A stretch of DNA of 64,000 nucleotides from JAWAAW01 sp964353335. Lineage in GTDB: Archaea > Nanobdellota > Nanobdellia > Woesearchaeales > ARS49. Where the stretch lies: positions 124,001 to 188,000 of the forward strand of contig CAYGVI010000003.1 in assembly GCA_964353335.1 (NCBI GenBank), written 5' to 3'. Below, in pieces: positions 43,365 through 50,758 of the stretch. The translations under genes and the position numbers were made by a program. Every line of letters starts with the position of its first letter. The stretch's first letter is position 1. Below the pieces are notes generated by a model, which made no database searches, was not told the origin of the DNA, and saw only the letters and a program-made list of their open reading frames with translations.

Positions 43365-44256
43365 GGTGCCCCGCCTTCTTTTCCTTGTTCTCTAAGTACC
43401 ATCTTAGGATGCCTGCGTTCTGCACCCATGTGTAAATTATGTCAAAAAGCATTCCGATTGAGATTACGAGCATTATCTGCTTGACAACATCTGACTGTGT
43501 GTAAAAGTATCCTGCCATTGAAGCGCCGAATGCTGTCAGTGACATCAGGAGTCCTGTGCGCATTGTTCCGACAGTGCGCTCAAAAATTGTCCCTTCTTTT
43601 CTTTTCAGGACCTTTGTTGTGAGAAGGATGTCTGTATCAACAGAGTAACCGATGAGCATCAGGAGGGCAGCAACACCTGCTGTTGAAAGCTTTACCCCGA
43701 GCACGTCCAGCATTGCTATTGTGCTGATAATGTCTGAGACTGCGCACAGGATTACGAACAAGCTTGGCAAAAGGTTCCTGAAAGTCACAAAAACAACTAT
43801 GCTCATGAAAAGGAATGCGAGCGCGACAGCGATAAGGGTCTGCTTGTAAAAGCTCTGGCCGAGGGATGAGCCCATAACTTCAATTGAGAACTTGCCTTCC
43901 TCCAACGTAATTCCCTGCGCCTTGATTGCTGCAACAAGATCTGTGTCAGAGACGTCTGCGGCTTCTATTATTAGTGCTTTAACCTGGCCTGCTTCTGCTA
44001 TGCTTCTTACATTAATGTCTGCAAGCGGGAATTGCGATGACAAGGCTGCCTGTAGCGCGTGGATATCTGCCTGCTCAACAGGAATTGTCATTGTGAGCCC
44101 GCCCTTGAGCGAAACTCCCTTTGCAATGAACTCTCCTGTCTGCATCTTGTGCGTTATCAGAACAGCTACGCAGGCGAAAAGAAGCAGGAAGCTCAGTATC
44201 AGCAGCTTCTTGTAATGCTTGTCATAAATGTTCAGCAAAAATGACTTTATGGTCAA
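43351..44256 (-). CDS. secF: Protein translocase subunit SecF (archaeal)
   Basis: The 301-residue protein has an N-terminal helix (about 17-34) and the SecF motif GVSLKGGLTMTIPV (from about 48). The C-terminal helix bundle carries LMLIGYSVDTDILLTTKVLKR and GTIFERTVGTMRTGLLMSLTAFGA. The start is a TTG at 44256 with GGTGAT just before it; a minus-strand TATA box (CTTTAAAAA, about 44288-44296) gives a ~10-base leader. No ATG in frame nearby would keep the first helix complete, which supports TTG. The upstream secF, downstream secD order is typical of archaea. Confidence 0.9.
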   Translation of the reverse strand: MTIKSFLLNIYDKHYKKLLILSFLLLFACVAVLITHKMQTGEFIAKGVSLKGGLTMTIPVEQADIHALQAALSSQFPLADINVRSIAEAGQVKALIIEAADVSDTDLVAAIKAQGITLEEGKFSIEVMGSSLGQSFYKQTLIAVALAFLFMSIVVFVTFRNLLPSLFVILCAVSDIISTIAMLDVLGVKLSTAGVAALLMLIGYSVDTDILLTTKVLKRKEGTIFERTVGTMRTGLLMSLTAFGASMAGYFYTQSDVVKQIMLVISIGMLFDIIYTWVQNAGILRWYLENKEKKAGHHEHP

Positions 44257-44307
44257 TATATCACCGACGAAGAGAGTATATGGTCACTTTTTAAAGCTTG
44301 CGTACCA

Positions 44308-44871
44308 TCACGCCAGCGCCTGCCACAATCCTGAATAGAAAGTAAACCCGTCAAATCCTGGGATTGGAAGCATGTTAAGGATGAACAATAGCATGTTTAT
44401 TTTCTGCGTCAGGAACCAGAAGACAAACCACTTCCTGCTTCGGATATGCCTGTGTTTCAGGACAGCCCAGGAGGAAATCCAAAGTATGAGATTAAGCGCA
44501 GGGCCTGAAACCGCGATAAGTGCATGGGTTATTGGGGGCAAAGAGCAATGGGCTCCTGTGCAGTTTATTGACACGTATGCAGGAACGAAAAACAGGAATG
44601 GCGAGTGCGCAAGCTTCAGCAGGATTCCGATTCCGAGCCAGGTGTAAGCTGCGTGGAATGTTGCCTGCATTCCTGCTGCCAAAGCCACAAACTTGTGCGC
44701 GAGCTCGTGAAGCATGAGCGCAGGGGCTGTCACAAGGCAGGCAAACCACAATGCATTCCAGTCAAACCCTTGCCGCAGTATTTTTTGCTGGAAAATTCCC
44801 ATGAAAATGTAGCCGACTGCAACAGTCATCAGCGCAGCGTCAAAAAGCTCGCGAAGCGTAAGTATCATCAT
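44308..44871 (-). CDS. M50-family membrane metalloprotease (site-2 protease type)
   Basis: The 187-residue protein has about five helices and the zinc motif HELAH (H55, E56, H59) in helix 2. The distal ligand motif NMLPIPGFDG (166-175, D174) completes the M50 active site. It cleaves transmembrane segments or small membrane proteins. It is compact, with no PDZ or CBS domain, as in the SpoIVFB-like/RseP-minimal class. The minus-strand TATA box ATTATAAAC at 44891-44899 is about 26 bases from the first ATG (44871), with a second ATG at 44868. Confidence 0.88.
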   Translation of the reverse strand: MMILTLRELFDAALMTVAVGYIFMGIFQQKILRQGFDWNALWFACLVTAPALMLHELAHKFVALAAGMQATFHAAYTWLGIGILLKLAHSPFLFFVPAYVSINCTGAHCSLPPITHALIAVSGPALNLILWISSWAVLKHRHIRSRKWFVFWFLTQKINMLLFILNMLPIPGFDGFTFYSGLWQALA

Positions 44872-44890
44872 TCCGAAAAGGACGCCGGCG

Positions 44891-44942
44891 GTTTATAATA
44901 CTTTGGACGGGCTCCAAAGCCCGCCAGCTTTGCTGACCGCTG
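44891..44942 (-). promoter_or_regulatory. Promoter-upstream element, copy C, before the M50 protease gene
   Basis: Read on the minus strand: CAGCGG (44942-44937), inverted repeat CAGC/GCTG (44935-44925), inverted repeat CGGGCT/AGCCCG (44923-44908), TCC, then ATTATAAAC (44899-44891) as the TATA box. The order is as in copies A and B, but TCC sits after the second inverted repeat, and sequence identity outside CAGCGG is low. Membership in the family is tentative. Confidence 0.4.
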
Positions 44943-44962
44943 TCGTCAGAGAAAATGTCAGA

Positions 44963-44995
44963 GAAAAAAATAACTGCCCCGCCTTGCGAGGCAGT
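44963..44995 (-). terminator. Hairpin plus T-run terminator after the 17-codon ORF
   Basis: On the minus strand ACTGCC and GGCAGT pair (about 44994-44973) around a short inner CGC/GCG stem, and are followed by a run of seven T (44970-44964). It lies about 15 bases after the stop codon of the tiny ORF at 45009-45062 and bounds a ~170-nt transcript. Confidence 0.6.
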
Positions 44996-45008
44996 AAAAT
45001 GACGTAAT

Positions 45009-45062
45009 TTATCTTTTCTTTCGGCGCTTTGAAGTCTTCGCCTTTCTTTTCTTTGCTGCCAT
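45009..45062 (-). CDS. Very short, highly basic ORF (17 residues)
   Basis: The minus-strand ATG at 45062-45060 opens MAAKKRKAKTSKRRKKR, then TAA. It is preceded by GAGGTG (45076-45071) at ideal ribosome-binding spacing, by a structured leader, and is followed by a hairpin/T-run terminator. TATA-like boxes at 45153-45170 give a start near 45131-45140. Eleven of 17 residues are Lys or Arg, so binding to rRNA, DNA or another nucleic acid is plausible (compare the tiny ribosomal protein L41e, which is longer and different). It could instead be a decoy, with the RNA itself the product. Nothing of this size is proven without expression data. Confidence 0.45.
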   Translation of the reverse strand: MAAKKRKAKTSKRRKKR

Positions 45063-45131
45063 TTTTACTGCACCTCTTTTGTCTTGCAAAAGAGACCAGT
45101 CGACCGAAGTCGACGCTGCCTCTTTTTTCAG
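45063..45131 (-). promoter_or_regulatory. Structured 5' leader of the 17-codon ORF, with mutually exclusive hairpins
   Basis: On the minus strand, GTCGAC-TTCG-GTCGAC (45114-45099) is a UUCG-capped hairpin. Then CTCTTTTG/CAAAAGAG (45081-45074 pairs with 45094-45087) forms an 8-bp hairpin whose 3' arm runs into the ribosome-binding site. An upstream AAAAGAG (about 45127-45121) is the same as that arm and can pair with the CTCTTTT strand instead, which would free the ribosome-binding site. The hairpin block resembles inverted repeat 1 of copies A and B (CAGCG...CGACTT.GGTCG). Confidence 0.45.
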
Positions 45132-45180
45132 GCTTTAATGTGGGGGAATAATTGATTTAAGTATTTTAATCTATGTTAAA

Positions 45181-46137
45181 TTATTTTAGAAAATGCGCTT
45201 TCAGCTGCTGGTCAAGCGCGAAAAGAGTGCTGTCAAAGTTCTCGCGGGTTATTGACGGGAACTGGGCGAGCCTTGCACCTGCAGCATAATTGTGCCCGCC
45301 TCCGCCAAACAGCTTTGCTATGTCTGCGAGGTTCAGCTGGCAGATATCCCTCTTCCTGAAGCTTATCCTGCCATTCCTGTAAAGCACTGCTGAAACATCA
45401 ACAGCAGAATGGTTGTCAAGCACGTGCTGTCCTGCGTCAGCTGACTGCAATAATGCTGGCGCAAGGGCGAACCCGAATTGGTAGCCTGCGATGTTCTTGA
45501 CTGCCAGATGCGAGATGATGTCCTTCAAAGCGTGCTCTTTTTTCTGCAAATATTCCCTGTGCAGCTGCTCAAACCTTTCTGACCAGAACACCCCTTTTGA
45601 CAAAGCCTCAATCAGCTCTTTTGGCTCAAACCCTGACGCGATAAGGTCTGCGAGCCTTGCCGAGTTCTGGTCATTGCGCTCCCAGAACTCAATGTCGTGC
45701 GCCAGCCTCGCAAGCTCTTTTGCAACGCTGTCATTCGGCAAAAACCTCTGGCAGGCAAGCTCTGCTGCGCAAACCTTTTCCTTCGGCACAGGCGCATAGT
45801 GCAATGGGCCTGAGAGGTCAACAGTATGAACATGCCTCGCAAGTATTTCCTGGTCTTTCTCGTCGTGCGGGTGGTGGCTGTTAAGGTATGCGATGCGGTT
45901 CCTGACTGTAATCTCGCTTAGCTTCTGTTCCATTGCGGCAAGGTTGTCAGGAAGGAAGTCAAGGATGAAAATAAGGTCGCCGCTGAGGCTTTGCATTGAA
46001 TCAAACTGCTCTTTGGCATTTTCAAAATTAAGAAGCCCGCCAAGCCTTACGTCATGCCCTCTGAGGCGTTCAGCTCTGAAGAGAATGGCTGCTGCTGCGA
46101 GCCCGTCCAGCTGCTGCGAACAGTAGACGACATGCAT
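45181..46137 (-). CDS. DHH/DHHA1-family phosphoesterase
   Basis: The 318-residue protein has the DHH-family parts: a Rossmann-like start with D11 in LDGLAAAAIL, LIFILDFLPDN, AYLNSHHPHDEK and, at the end, the DHHA1 motif GGGGHNYAAGA (278-288). In the third block the usual DHH is SHH (NSHH), a substitution at a metal ligand. NrnA-, RecJ- and c-di-AMP phosphodiesterase-like proteins share this layout. The substrate (nano-RNA, pAp or a cyclic dinucleotide) is not decided by the sequence. The TATA box TTTATATAG at about 46158-46166 lies 26 bases before the ATG. Confidence 0.83.
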   Translation of the reverse strand: MHVVYCSQQLDGLAAAAILFRAERLRGHDVRLGGLLNFENAKEQFDSMQSLSGDLIFILDFLPDNLAAMEQKLSEITVRNRIAYLNSHHPHDEKDQEILARHVHTVDLSGPLHYAPVPKEKVCAAELACQRFLPNDSVAKELARLAHDIEFWERNDQNSARLADLIASGFEPKELIEALSKGVFWSERFEQLHREYLQKKEHALKDIISHLAVKNIAGYQFGFALAPALLQSADAGQHVLDNHSAVDVSAVLYRNGRISFRKRDICQLNLADIAKLFGGGGHNYAAGARLAQFPSITRENFDSTLFALDQQLKAHFLK

Positions 46138-46168
46138 GCTGCGGATTAAGGCTCGGCGCTATATAAAG

Positions 46169-46804
46169 TTAGTTGATAATCCCGTAGAATGTGTAGAGTA
46201 TCCTGTCTATTGCCCTTATGAGGTCAAGCTCTTTTCCCTCGAGAATCAGGCAGTTGCCGGCAAGGATAACTCTTGGCTGTTCTGCTGTCCTGAGAAGGTA
46301 AACTCCCTTGTCAGCATCATCGCAGGTGACTATTGAGTGGTTCAGGCAGGCTTCTGAGCTGTTGACTGTGCATGCCATCTCAATCCTTCCGCCAAGCCCG
46401 CGCACAAGATTGAGCCCGAGCTCTCCCACTCCGAGTGCAATGTATTTCATGTTAGTGGTGTTTTCCCCTGGGTCAAAGGTGATGTACTGCGGCAGCTTCC
46501 TGAAAGTGATGTTAAGGTCTATGCCGCCTACTGGAACATTCTCGACTTCAAGCGGATTGTAGCGCATTCCAATGTCATACACCTGCCCGTTTTTCTGCCA
46601 TTGCGTATGCCACATTCCCTCAACCTTGTTGAACTCAAAGTTATTGTAAGTTAGCTGGGCGCGCGGAGGCTCCCTGTGCAAATACTTGTATGCTAAGAAG
46701 CTTATCAGGATTAGGACAACTATTGTGGAAATAATTGCAACAGCATTTTGAACATTGCTTGCCTTTGGACTTTCCTCCTTTTTTGCCTGTTTTGCTTCAG
46801 TCAC
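46169..46804 (-). CDS. Membrane-anchored protein of unknown function, partner of 46801-47373
   Basis: The start is a GTG at 46804 overlapping the upstream TGA (GTGA), since the longer frame is inside that gene. The 211-residue product has a lysine-rich cytoplasmic tail, one helix (about 26-46) and an extracytoplasmic domain. That domain has LTYNNFEFNKVEGMWHTQW, a PLEVENVPVGGIDL segment, and four cysteines (MACTVNSSEACLN...VTCDD...GNCLIL) that may form disulphides. It shares a Y-N-(D/N)-F-x-(F/R) region, a W near it, and the C-terminal layout with the product of 46801-47373. Function is not known. Confidence 0.7.
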   Translation of the reverse strand: MTEAKQAKKEESPKASNVQNAVAIISTIVVLILISFLAYKYLHREPPRAQLTYNNFEFNKVEGMWHTQWQKNGQVYDIGMRYNPLEVENVPVGGIDLNITFRKLPQYITFDPGENTTNMKYIALGVGELGLNLVRGLGGRIEMACTVNSSEACLNHSIVTCDDADKGVYLLRTAEQPRVILAGNCLILEGKELDLIRAIDRILYTFYGIIN

Positions 46805-47373
46805 TTCATCACCTTGAATTCCTGGTAAAGTATCCTGTCTCCGACACGGTAAATTTCCCTGCCGCTTGACGCAGTTGCAATGATGCACCCGTTATTATGC
46901 TTTATGGACGTTTCGTTCCCTGACTCTAGTATCAGCACAGGCACTGTTGCTGTCGCGTTTGCGCATGTGGCTTCTGGAAGCTCATAGCCTGTGTTGTTTG
47001 TGAGCCCCCTTTGGACATAAATGCCCGCTGCCTTGCCAAGCGATTCCTCCATGTAAAACAGCGTGTCTGCTATTTCCTGCGCGTAAGTCTCCTTTGGATT
47101 GTATGAGAACCACAGGACTTTTACGCCGTCAAGGGCAACTCCTGCGCCCTCGTCAAACTGGATGTCCTCAAGCTCGCTCGGAAAGGTGTAAAACTCAACT
47201 TTATTGTTGTTTATTTTTGTTTGCCAGCCGTTCTGTGTCCTTGTGAAGTCGGTGTCATTATACGCCAGCTGCTGGGTGTTCTCCTCGGTGAACGTGAGCG
47301 AGAAACCTATGACGCTGAGTATCATAATCGCCGCAATGAATAATGACATCCAGGTTTTCCTGCTGAATTCCAT
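46801..47373 (-). CDS. Membrane-anchored protein of unknown function
   Basis: The ATG at 47373 is 26 bases from CTTTAAATA (47397-47405 on the minus strand), so the start is moved from 47415 to this leaderless site (MEFSRKTWMSLFIAAIM...). The 190-residue product has one N-terminal helix (about 9-27) and an exported domain. LAYNDTDFTRTQNGWQTKINNNKVEFYTFPSELEDI aligns with LTYNNFEFNKVEGMWHTQWQKNGQVYDI of its downstream partner. Two cysteines (ATCANA, NGCIIATA) flank a VPVLILESGNET strand. It looks like a duplicated pair that may work as a heteromer. Confidence 0.72.
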   Translation of the reverse strand: MEFSRKTWMSLFIAAIMILSVIGFSLTFTEENTQQLAYNDTDFTRTQNGWQTKINNNKVEFYTFPSELEDIQFDEGAGVALDGVKVLWFSYNPKETYAQEIADTLFYMEESLGKAAGIYVQRGLTNNTGYELPEATCANATATVPVLILESGNETSIKHNNGCIIATASSGREIYRVGDRILYQEFKVMK

Positions 47374-47395
47374 AGAAAATAGCCTCTTGCTGTCA

Positions 47396-47432
47396 ATATT
47401 TAAAGGTTTGTGCAATGCAAACCTTTATAATG
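47396..47432. promoter_or_regulatory. Divergent promoters joined by a 9-7-9 inverted repeat
   Basis: AAAGGTTTG (47402-47410) and CAAACCTTT (47418-47426) form a perfect 9-bp inverted repeat with a 7-base spacer. The left arm overlaps the minus-strand TATA box (CTTTAAATA, 47397-47405). The right arm overlaps the plus-strand TATA box (CCTTTATAATG, from 47422). A dimeric regulator bound here would cover both promoters. Confidence 0.55.
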
Positions 47433-47503
47433 GGGCGCTCTTGTACGCTCATTGATATTCTCAAAAATATAGTTTAGAGAATAGAATCGTTCGGAGTGAC
47501 AAG

Positions 47504-48700
47504 ATGCAATTTACAGATTTTCACTTGCAAGTCCCTATACTGAAAGCTATCGAAGAACAGGGCTATGCTACGCCGACACAAATACAGGAAAAAGCCATTC
47601 CGCTTGTCAATAACGGCCAGGACATAATCGGCCACTCAGAAACAGGCTCTGGAAAAACCGCTGCTTTTGGGCTGCCTATCCTGAACGAGCTCTCGCACGG
47701 CAACGGAATACACGCATTGGTGCTAACTCCGACCCGCGAACTTTGCCTGCAGGTGTGCGAGGCACTCAACGGATTTGGAAAATACATCCATCTCAGGATT
47801 GTCCCTGTCTTTGGCGGGGTGGGAATTGCGCCCCAGCTGAAAGCCCTGCGCACAGCAGATGTTGTTGTCGCAACGCCAGGAAGGCTGCTTGACGTGCTTG
47901 GGCAGGGGGTTAAACTCAACGCAGTCCGCTACCTTGTACTTGACGAAGCTGACCGCATGCTTGATATGGGCTTTATTGATGACGTTGAGAAAATAATGCG
48001 ATACACGCCAAGGCAGCGCCAGACGCTGCTTTTCAGCGCAACAGTTTCCCCGCGCCTGCGCTCCCTTGTTAACAAGTACATGCGTTCTCCTGTCGCGATT
48101 CAGGGAAAGACGCACGTGGATACGCACCTGCTCACCGAACGCGCATACTCTGTTCAATCGCAGGAAAAATTATCACTTTTGGCCCACTTACTCAAGCACG
48201 AAACTCCTGGAATCGCTCTTGTCTTTTGCAAGACGCGGCGCAATTGCGACAGGGTTTCCAAGAACCTGCGGGCGCAAAGAATTGATGCAACCCCAATACA
48301 CGGCGGCCTTTCACAGGGCAGGCGCACTGAGACCATAGCCAACCTCCATAAACGCGGGCTTGGCATCCTGATCGCGACAGACGTTGCTTCGCGCGGCCTG
48401 CACATCGACAATATCTCGCATGTTTACAATTATGACCTGCCCCAGACATCAGATGATTATACCCACAGAATCGGGCGCACGGCACGGGCGGGCGCAAAAG
48501 GGGATGCGGTAACTTTCGTAACACCGCAGGATAACCGCGATTTCCAGGTTATAGTGCGCGGTCTCAGAAGGCAGATAGCACCTGCTCCTCTTCCTGCATT
48601 TGAAAAAATAGCGGTTGTTGCCGCAGGCCCTTCGCACGGAAGAAGCCGCCAGCAGCAAAACCACAAGCCATTCTGGCAGCGCAGGCGCCGACATAGGTAA
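47504..48700 (+). CDS. DEAD-box ATP-dependent RNA helicase
   Basis: The 398-residue helicase has all core motifs: a Q-motif (GYATPTQIQEKAIP), SETGSGKT (Walker A), PTRELCLQ, VATPGRL, DEAD in LVLDEADRMLDMGF, SAT, then ATDVASRGLHID and HRIGRTARAG in the second domain. A basic, glutamine/arginine-rich tail (HGRSRQQQNHKPFWQRRRRHR) likely binds RNA. Such proteins remodel RNA, often in cold adaptation or ribosome assembly. The predicted leader is about 50 bases with GGAGTG before the ATG. This is one of the few clearly leadered transcripts in the window, so regulation through the leader or the inverted repeat is plausible. Confidence 0.92.
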   Translation: MQFTDFHLQVPILKAIEEQGYATPTQIQEKAIPLVNNGQDIIGHSETGSGKTAAFGLPILNELSHGNGIHALVLTPTRELCLQVCEALNGFGKYIHLRIVPVFGGVGIAPQLKALRTADVVVATPGRLLDVLGQGVKLNAVRYLVLDEADRMLDMGFIDDVEKIMRYTPRQRQTLLFSATVSPRLRSLVNKYMRSPVAIQGKTHVDTHLLTERAYSVQSQEKLSLLAHLLKHETPGIALVFCKTRRNCDRVSKNLRAQRIDATPIHGGLSQGRRTETIANLHKRGLGILIATDVASRGLHIDNISHVYNYDLPQTSDDYTHRIGRTARAGAKGDAVTFVTPQDNRDFQVIVRGLRRQIAPAPLPAFEKIAVVAAGPSHGRSRQQQNHKPFWQRRRRHR

Positions 48701-48706
48701 TTGCAA

Positions 48707-48779
48707 AGCCTCCGGAGGGAGTTGCACCCTCGACCTCGACCTTACGAGGGTCGCGCTATAGCTACTAAGCTACGGAGGC
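48707..48779 (-). tRNA. tRNA-Thr (anticodon CGT)
   Basis: Read on the minus strand: acceptor GCCTCCG/CGGAGGC, anticodon arm CGACC-CTCGTAA-GGTCG with CGT (48756-48754), variable loop AGGTC, T arm GAGGG-TGCAACT-CCCTC, discriminator T (as in many archaeal tRNA-Thr), no CCA. The D arm is short (GCT/AGC). The T loop reads TGCAACT rather than TTCRANY, so position 55 is G, not U. Confidence 0.9.
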
Positions 48780-48785
48780 GGACAC

Positions 48786-48944
48786 TTATTTCAGCTGCGC
48801 AAGAACATCTTCTTTCTTCTGGAACTTTTTCTGGCACTCAAAGCATATTGTGTGGGGCTTTCCCTTTGCGTCCTTTACTATGGTGCCGAGTATTTTAGCC
48901 AGGAATGTCTGCTCAATCCCCTTCTTGCACAGCTCGCATTTCAT
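48786..48944 (-). CDS. Small zinc-ribbon protein (52 residues)
   Basis: The minus-strand frame reads MKCELCKKGIEQTFLAKILG and continues to HTICFECQKKFQ near the C-terminus, with two CxxC pairs (C3/C6 and C34/C37) forming a zinc ribbon. Short archaeal zinc-ribbon proteins of this type (about 50-60 residues) are conserved, with unknown function and probable nucleic-acid or ribosome contact. It is too short for most ORF callers. The start is supported by the TATA palindrome ATTTATAAAT (48966-48975), 26 bases away, so it is leaderless and divergent from abce1. tRNA-Thr lies just downstream on the same strand. Confidence 0.8.
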   Translation of the reverse strand: MKCELCKKGIEQTFLAKILGTIVKDAKGKPHTICFECQKKFQKKEDVLAQLK

Positions 48945-48965
48945 AATGCTTTCACGTCAGCGAGG

Positions 48966-48975
48966 ATTTATAAAT
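48966..48975. promoter_or_regulatory. Palindromic TATA box serving two divergent leaderless genes (zinc ribbon / ABCE1)
   Basis: ATTTATAAAT is self-complementary. Its centre is 26-27 bases from the ATG at 48944 (minus) and 27-28 bases from the ATG at 48998 (plus). The two start codons are 53 bases apart. No other TATA-like box fits either gene at the right distance. Confidence 0.65.
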
Positions 48976-48997
48976 GTCACGTTTTAAAATAGTGTTT

Positions 48998-50758
48998 ATG
49001 CCACGAATAGCAATTGTGCACAAGGAAAGGTGCAACCCAAAAGGGTGCGGCGGATACCTGTGTATGCGCATCTGCCCGATGAACAGGCAGGGATTGGAAT
49101 GCAAGACCATTGACCCTGTTGACCAGAAGATTCGGATAAATCCAGAACTAACGTCAGATGCCTGCAGTATTTGCCAGAACCGCTGTCCTTTTGGCGCGAT
49201 AAGCATTATCAAGCTTCCTGAAGAGCTTGCCAAACAGCCAGTCCACCAATATGGAACAAACGGATTCCATCTTTACAATCTTCCAATGCCTGTTTTTGGA
49301 AAAGTTGTTGGAATTGTCGGAAGGAACGGCATAGGAAAATCAACAGCGATAAAGATTCTTGCAGGGCAGTTAATTCCAAACCTTGGCACTGAGAAAGAAG
49401 CAAGCCACAGTGAGCTTCTGGAATATTTTAAGGGCACAGAAGCGCAGGTGTTTTTTGAAAAGCTTGCGAAAGGGGAAATAAAAGTCAGCTACAAGCCCCA
49501 GCACATTGACCAGATTCAGAAAAATGCAAAAGGAAAAGTCAAGGATTTGCTTGACAAGGTAAATGAGACAAAGAAGCTGATAGAAGTTGCAAAAGCCCTT
49601 GGCATAGACCACATTCTCAACAATGACATTGCAAATGTTTCTGGCGGTGAGATGCAGAGGATTGCGATTGCAGCGACAGTGCTTAAGAAGGCAAATTTGT
49701 ACATTTTTGACGAGCCATCATCTTATTTGGACATAAAGCAGAGAATTAATGTCGCGAAATTCATCAAGGAGCTTGCCAATGAGCAGACTGCAGTGCTTGT
49801 TGTTGAGCACGACCTGATTATTCTTGACTACATGACAGACCTTGCGCACATAATGTTCGGAGAAGAGGGCTCTTATGGAATTGTAAGCGTTCCAAAGCCG
49901 GCTCGCAATGGAATTAACAGCTATCTCGAGGGCTTCATCAAAGAGCAGAACATGAGGTTCAGGCCTTACTCAATCACTTTCTTCTCACGCCAGCCAGGAC
50001 AAAAGAAGTTTGCCAAGAAATTAACAAACTGGGATGAAATAAAGAAAAAACTTGACCAGTTCTCGCTCGATATCCAGCCAGGAAGCGTGAATGTGCACAG
50101 TGTTGTTGGAATTCTTGGTGAAAACGGCACTGGAAAGACAACTTTTGTGAAAATGCTTGCAAATGTCCTGAAGCCTGATGCAGGAAGCGTTGAAACTCCT
50201 GTCAAGGTCGCTTACAAGCCCCAATATCTTGATTCATCATCAGAAGAATCAGTCAGCATTGCCCTGCAAAATGCTGTTGGCAAGTACGAAGTCCAGCTTA
50301 TCCGCCCTCTTGACATCAAGCACTTGCTGCTCAAGAACATGAACACTCTTTCAGGCGGAGAATTGCAGCGTGTTGCAATTGCACACTGCCTCTCGCAGGA
50401 AGCAGAGCTTTACCTGCTTGATGAGCCATCAGCATATCTTGACGTTGAACAAAGGCTGGCGGTTGCAAAGACAATAAAGGACATTGCAGAGCAGCGCGGT
50501 GTGACAATTATGGTTGTTGACCACGACTTAATGTTCCTTGACTATCTTGCAGATGAGCTTATGGTCTTTGCCGGCAATCCTGGAAAAGAAGGCAAGGCAA
50601 CCGGTCCTTTTGACATGGTGAGCGGAATGAACAACTTCCTCACAGAAATCGACATCACGCTCAGGAGAGACGAGGAAAGCAAGCGCCCAAGAATAAACAA
50701 ACCCGGCTCACGCCTCGACCGCGAACAGAAAGAAACCGGCAAACTCTATTACACTTAA
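48998..50758 (+). CDS. abce1: ABCE1/Rli1 ribosome-recycling ATPase
   Basis: The ATG at 48998 (MPRIAIVHKERCNPKGCGG) fits the shared TATA box and matches family length (586 residues); the frame is open further upstream. The N-terminal two [4Fe-4S]-cluster domain has eight cysteines (KERCNPKGC...CMRICP...ACSICQNRCPFG). Two ABC domains follow: GRNGIGKS and GENGTGKT Walker A loops, VSGGEMQR and LSGGELQR signatures, and EPSSYLDIKQR/EPSAYLDVEQR after the Walker B strands. ABCE1 splits 70S ribosomes after termination. It is near-universal in archaea and eukaryotes. Confidence 0.97.
   Translation: MPRIAIVHKERCNPKGCGGYLCMRICPMNRQGLECKTIDPVDQKIRINPELTSDACSICQNRCPFGAISIIKLPEELAKQPVHQYGTNGFHLYNLPMPVFGKVVGIVGRNGIGKSTAIKILAGQLIPNLGTEKEASHSELLEYFKGTEAQVFFEKLAKGEIKVSYKPQHIDQIQKNAKGKVKDLLDKVNETKKLIEVAKALGIDHILNNDIANVSGGEMQRIAIAATVLKKANLYIFDEPSSYLDIKQRINVAKFIKELANEQTAVLVVEHDLIILDYMTDLAHIMFGEEGSYGIVSVPKPARNGINSYLEGFIKEQNMRFRPYSITFFSRQPGQKKFAKKLTNWDEIKKKLDQFSLDIQPGSVNVHSVVGILGENGTGKTTFVKMLANVLKPDAGSVETPVKVAYKPQYLDSSSEESVSIALQNAVGKYEVQLIRPLDIKHLLLKNMNTLSGGELQRVAIAHCLSQEAELYLLDEPSAYLDVEQRLAVAKTIKDIAEQRGVTIMVVDHDLMFLDYLADELMVFAGNPGKEGKATGPFDMVSGMNNFLTEIDITLRRDEESKRPRINKPGSRLDREQKETGKLYYT

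Noticed and set aside
44940..44967. Tandem 12-base repeat (GTCAGAGAAAAT) as a functional element
   Set aside because: There are only two short copies, near the terminator of the tiny ORF; most likely a simple local duplication.
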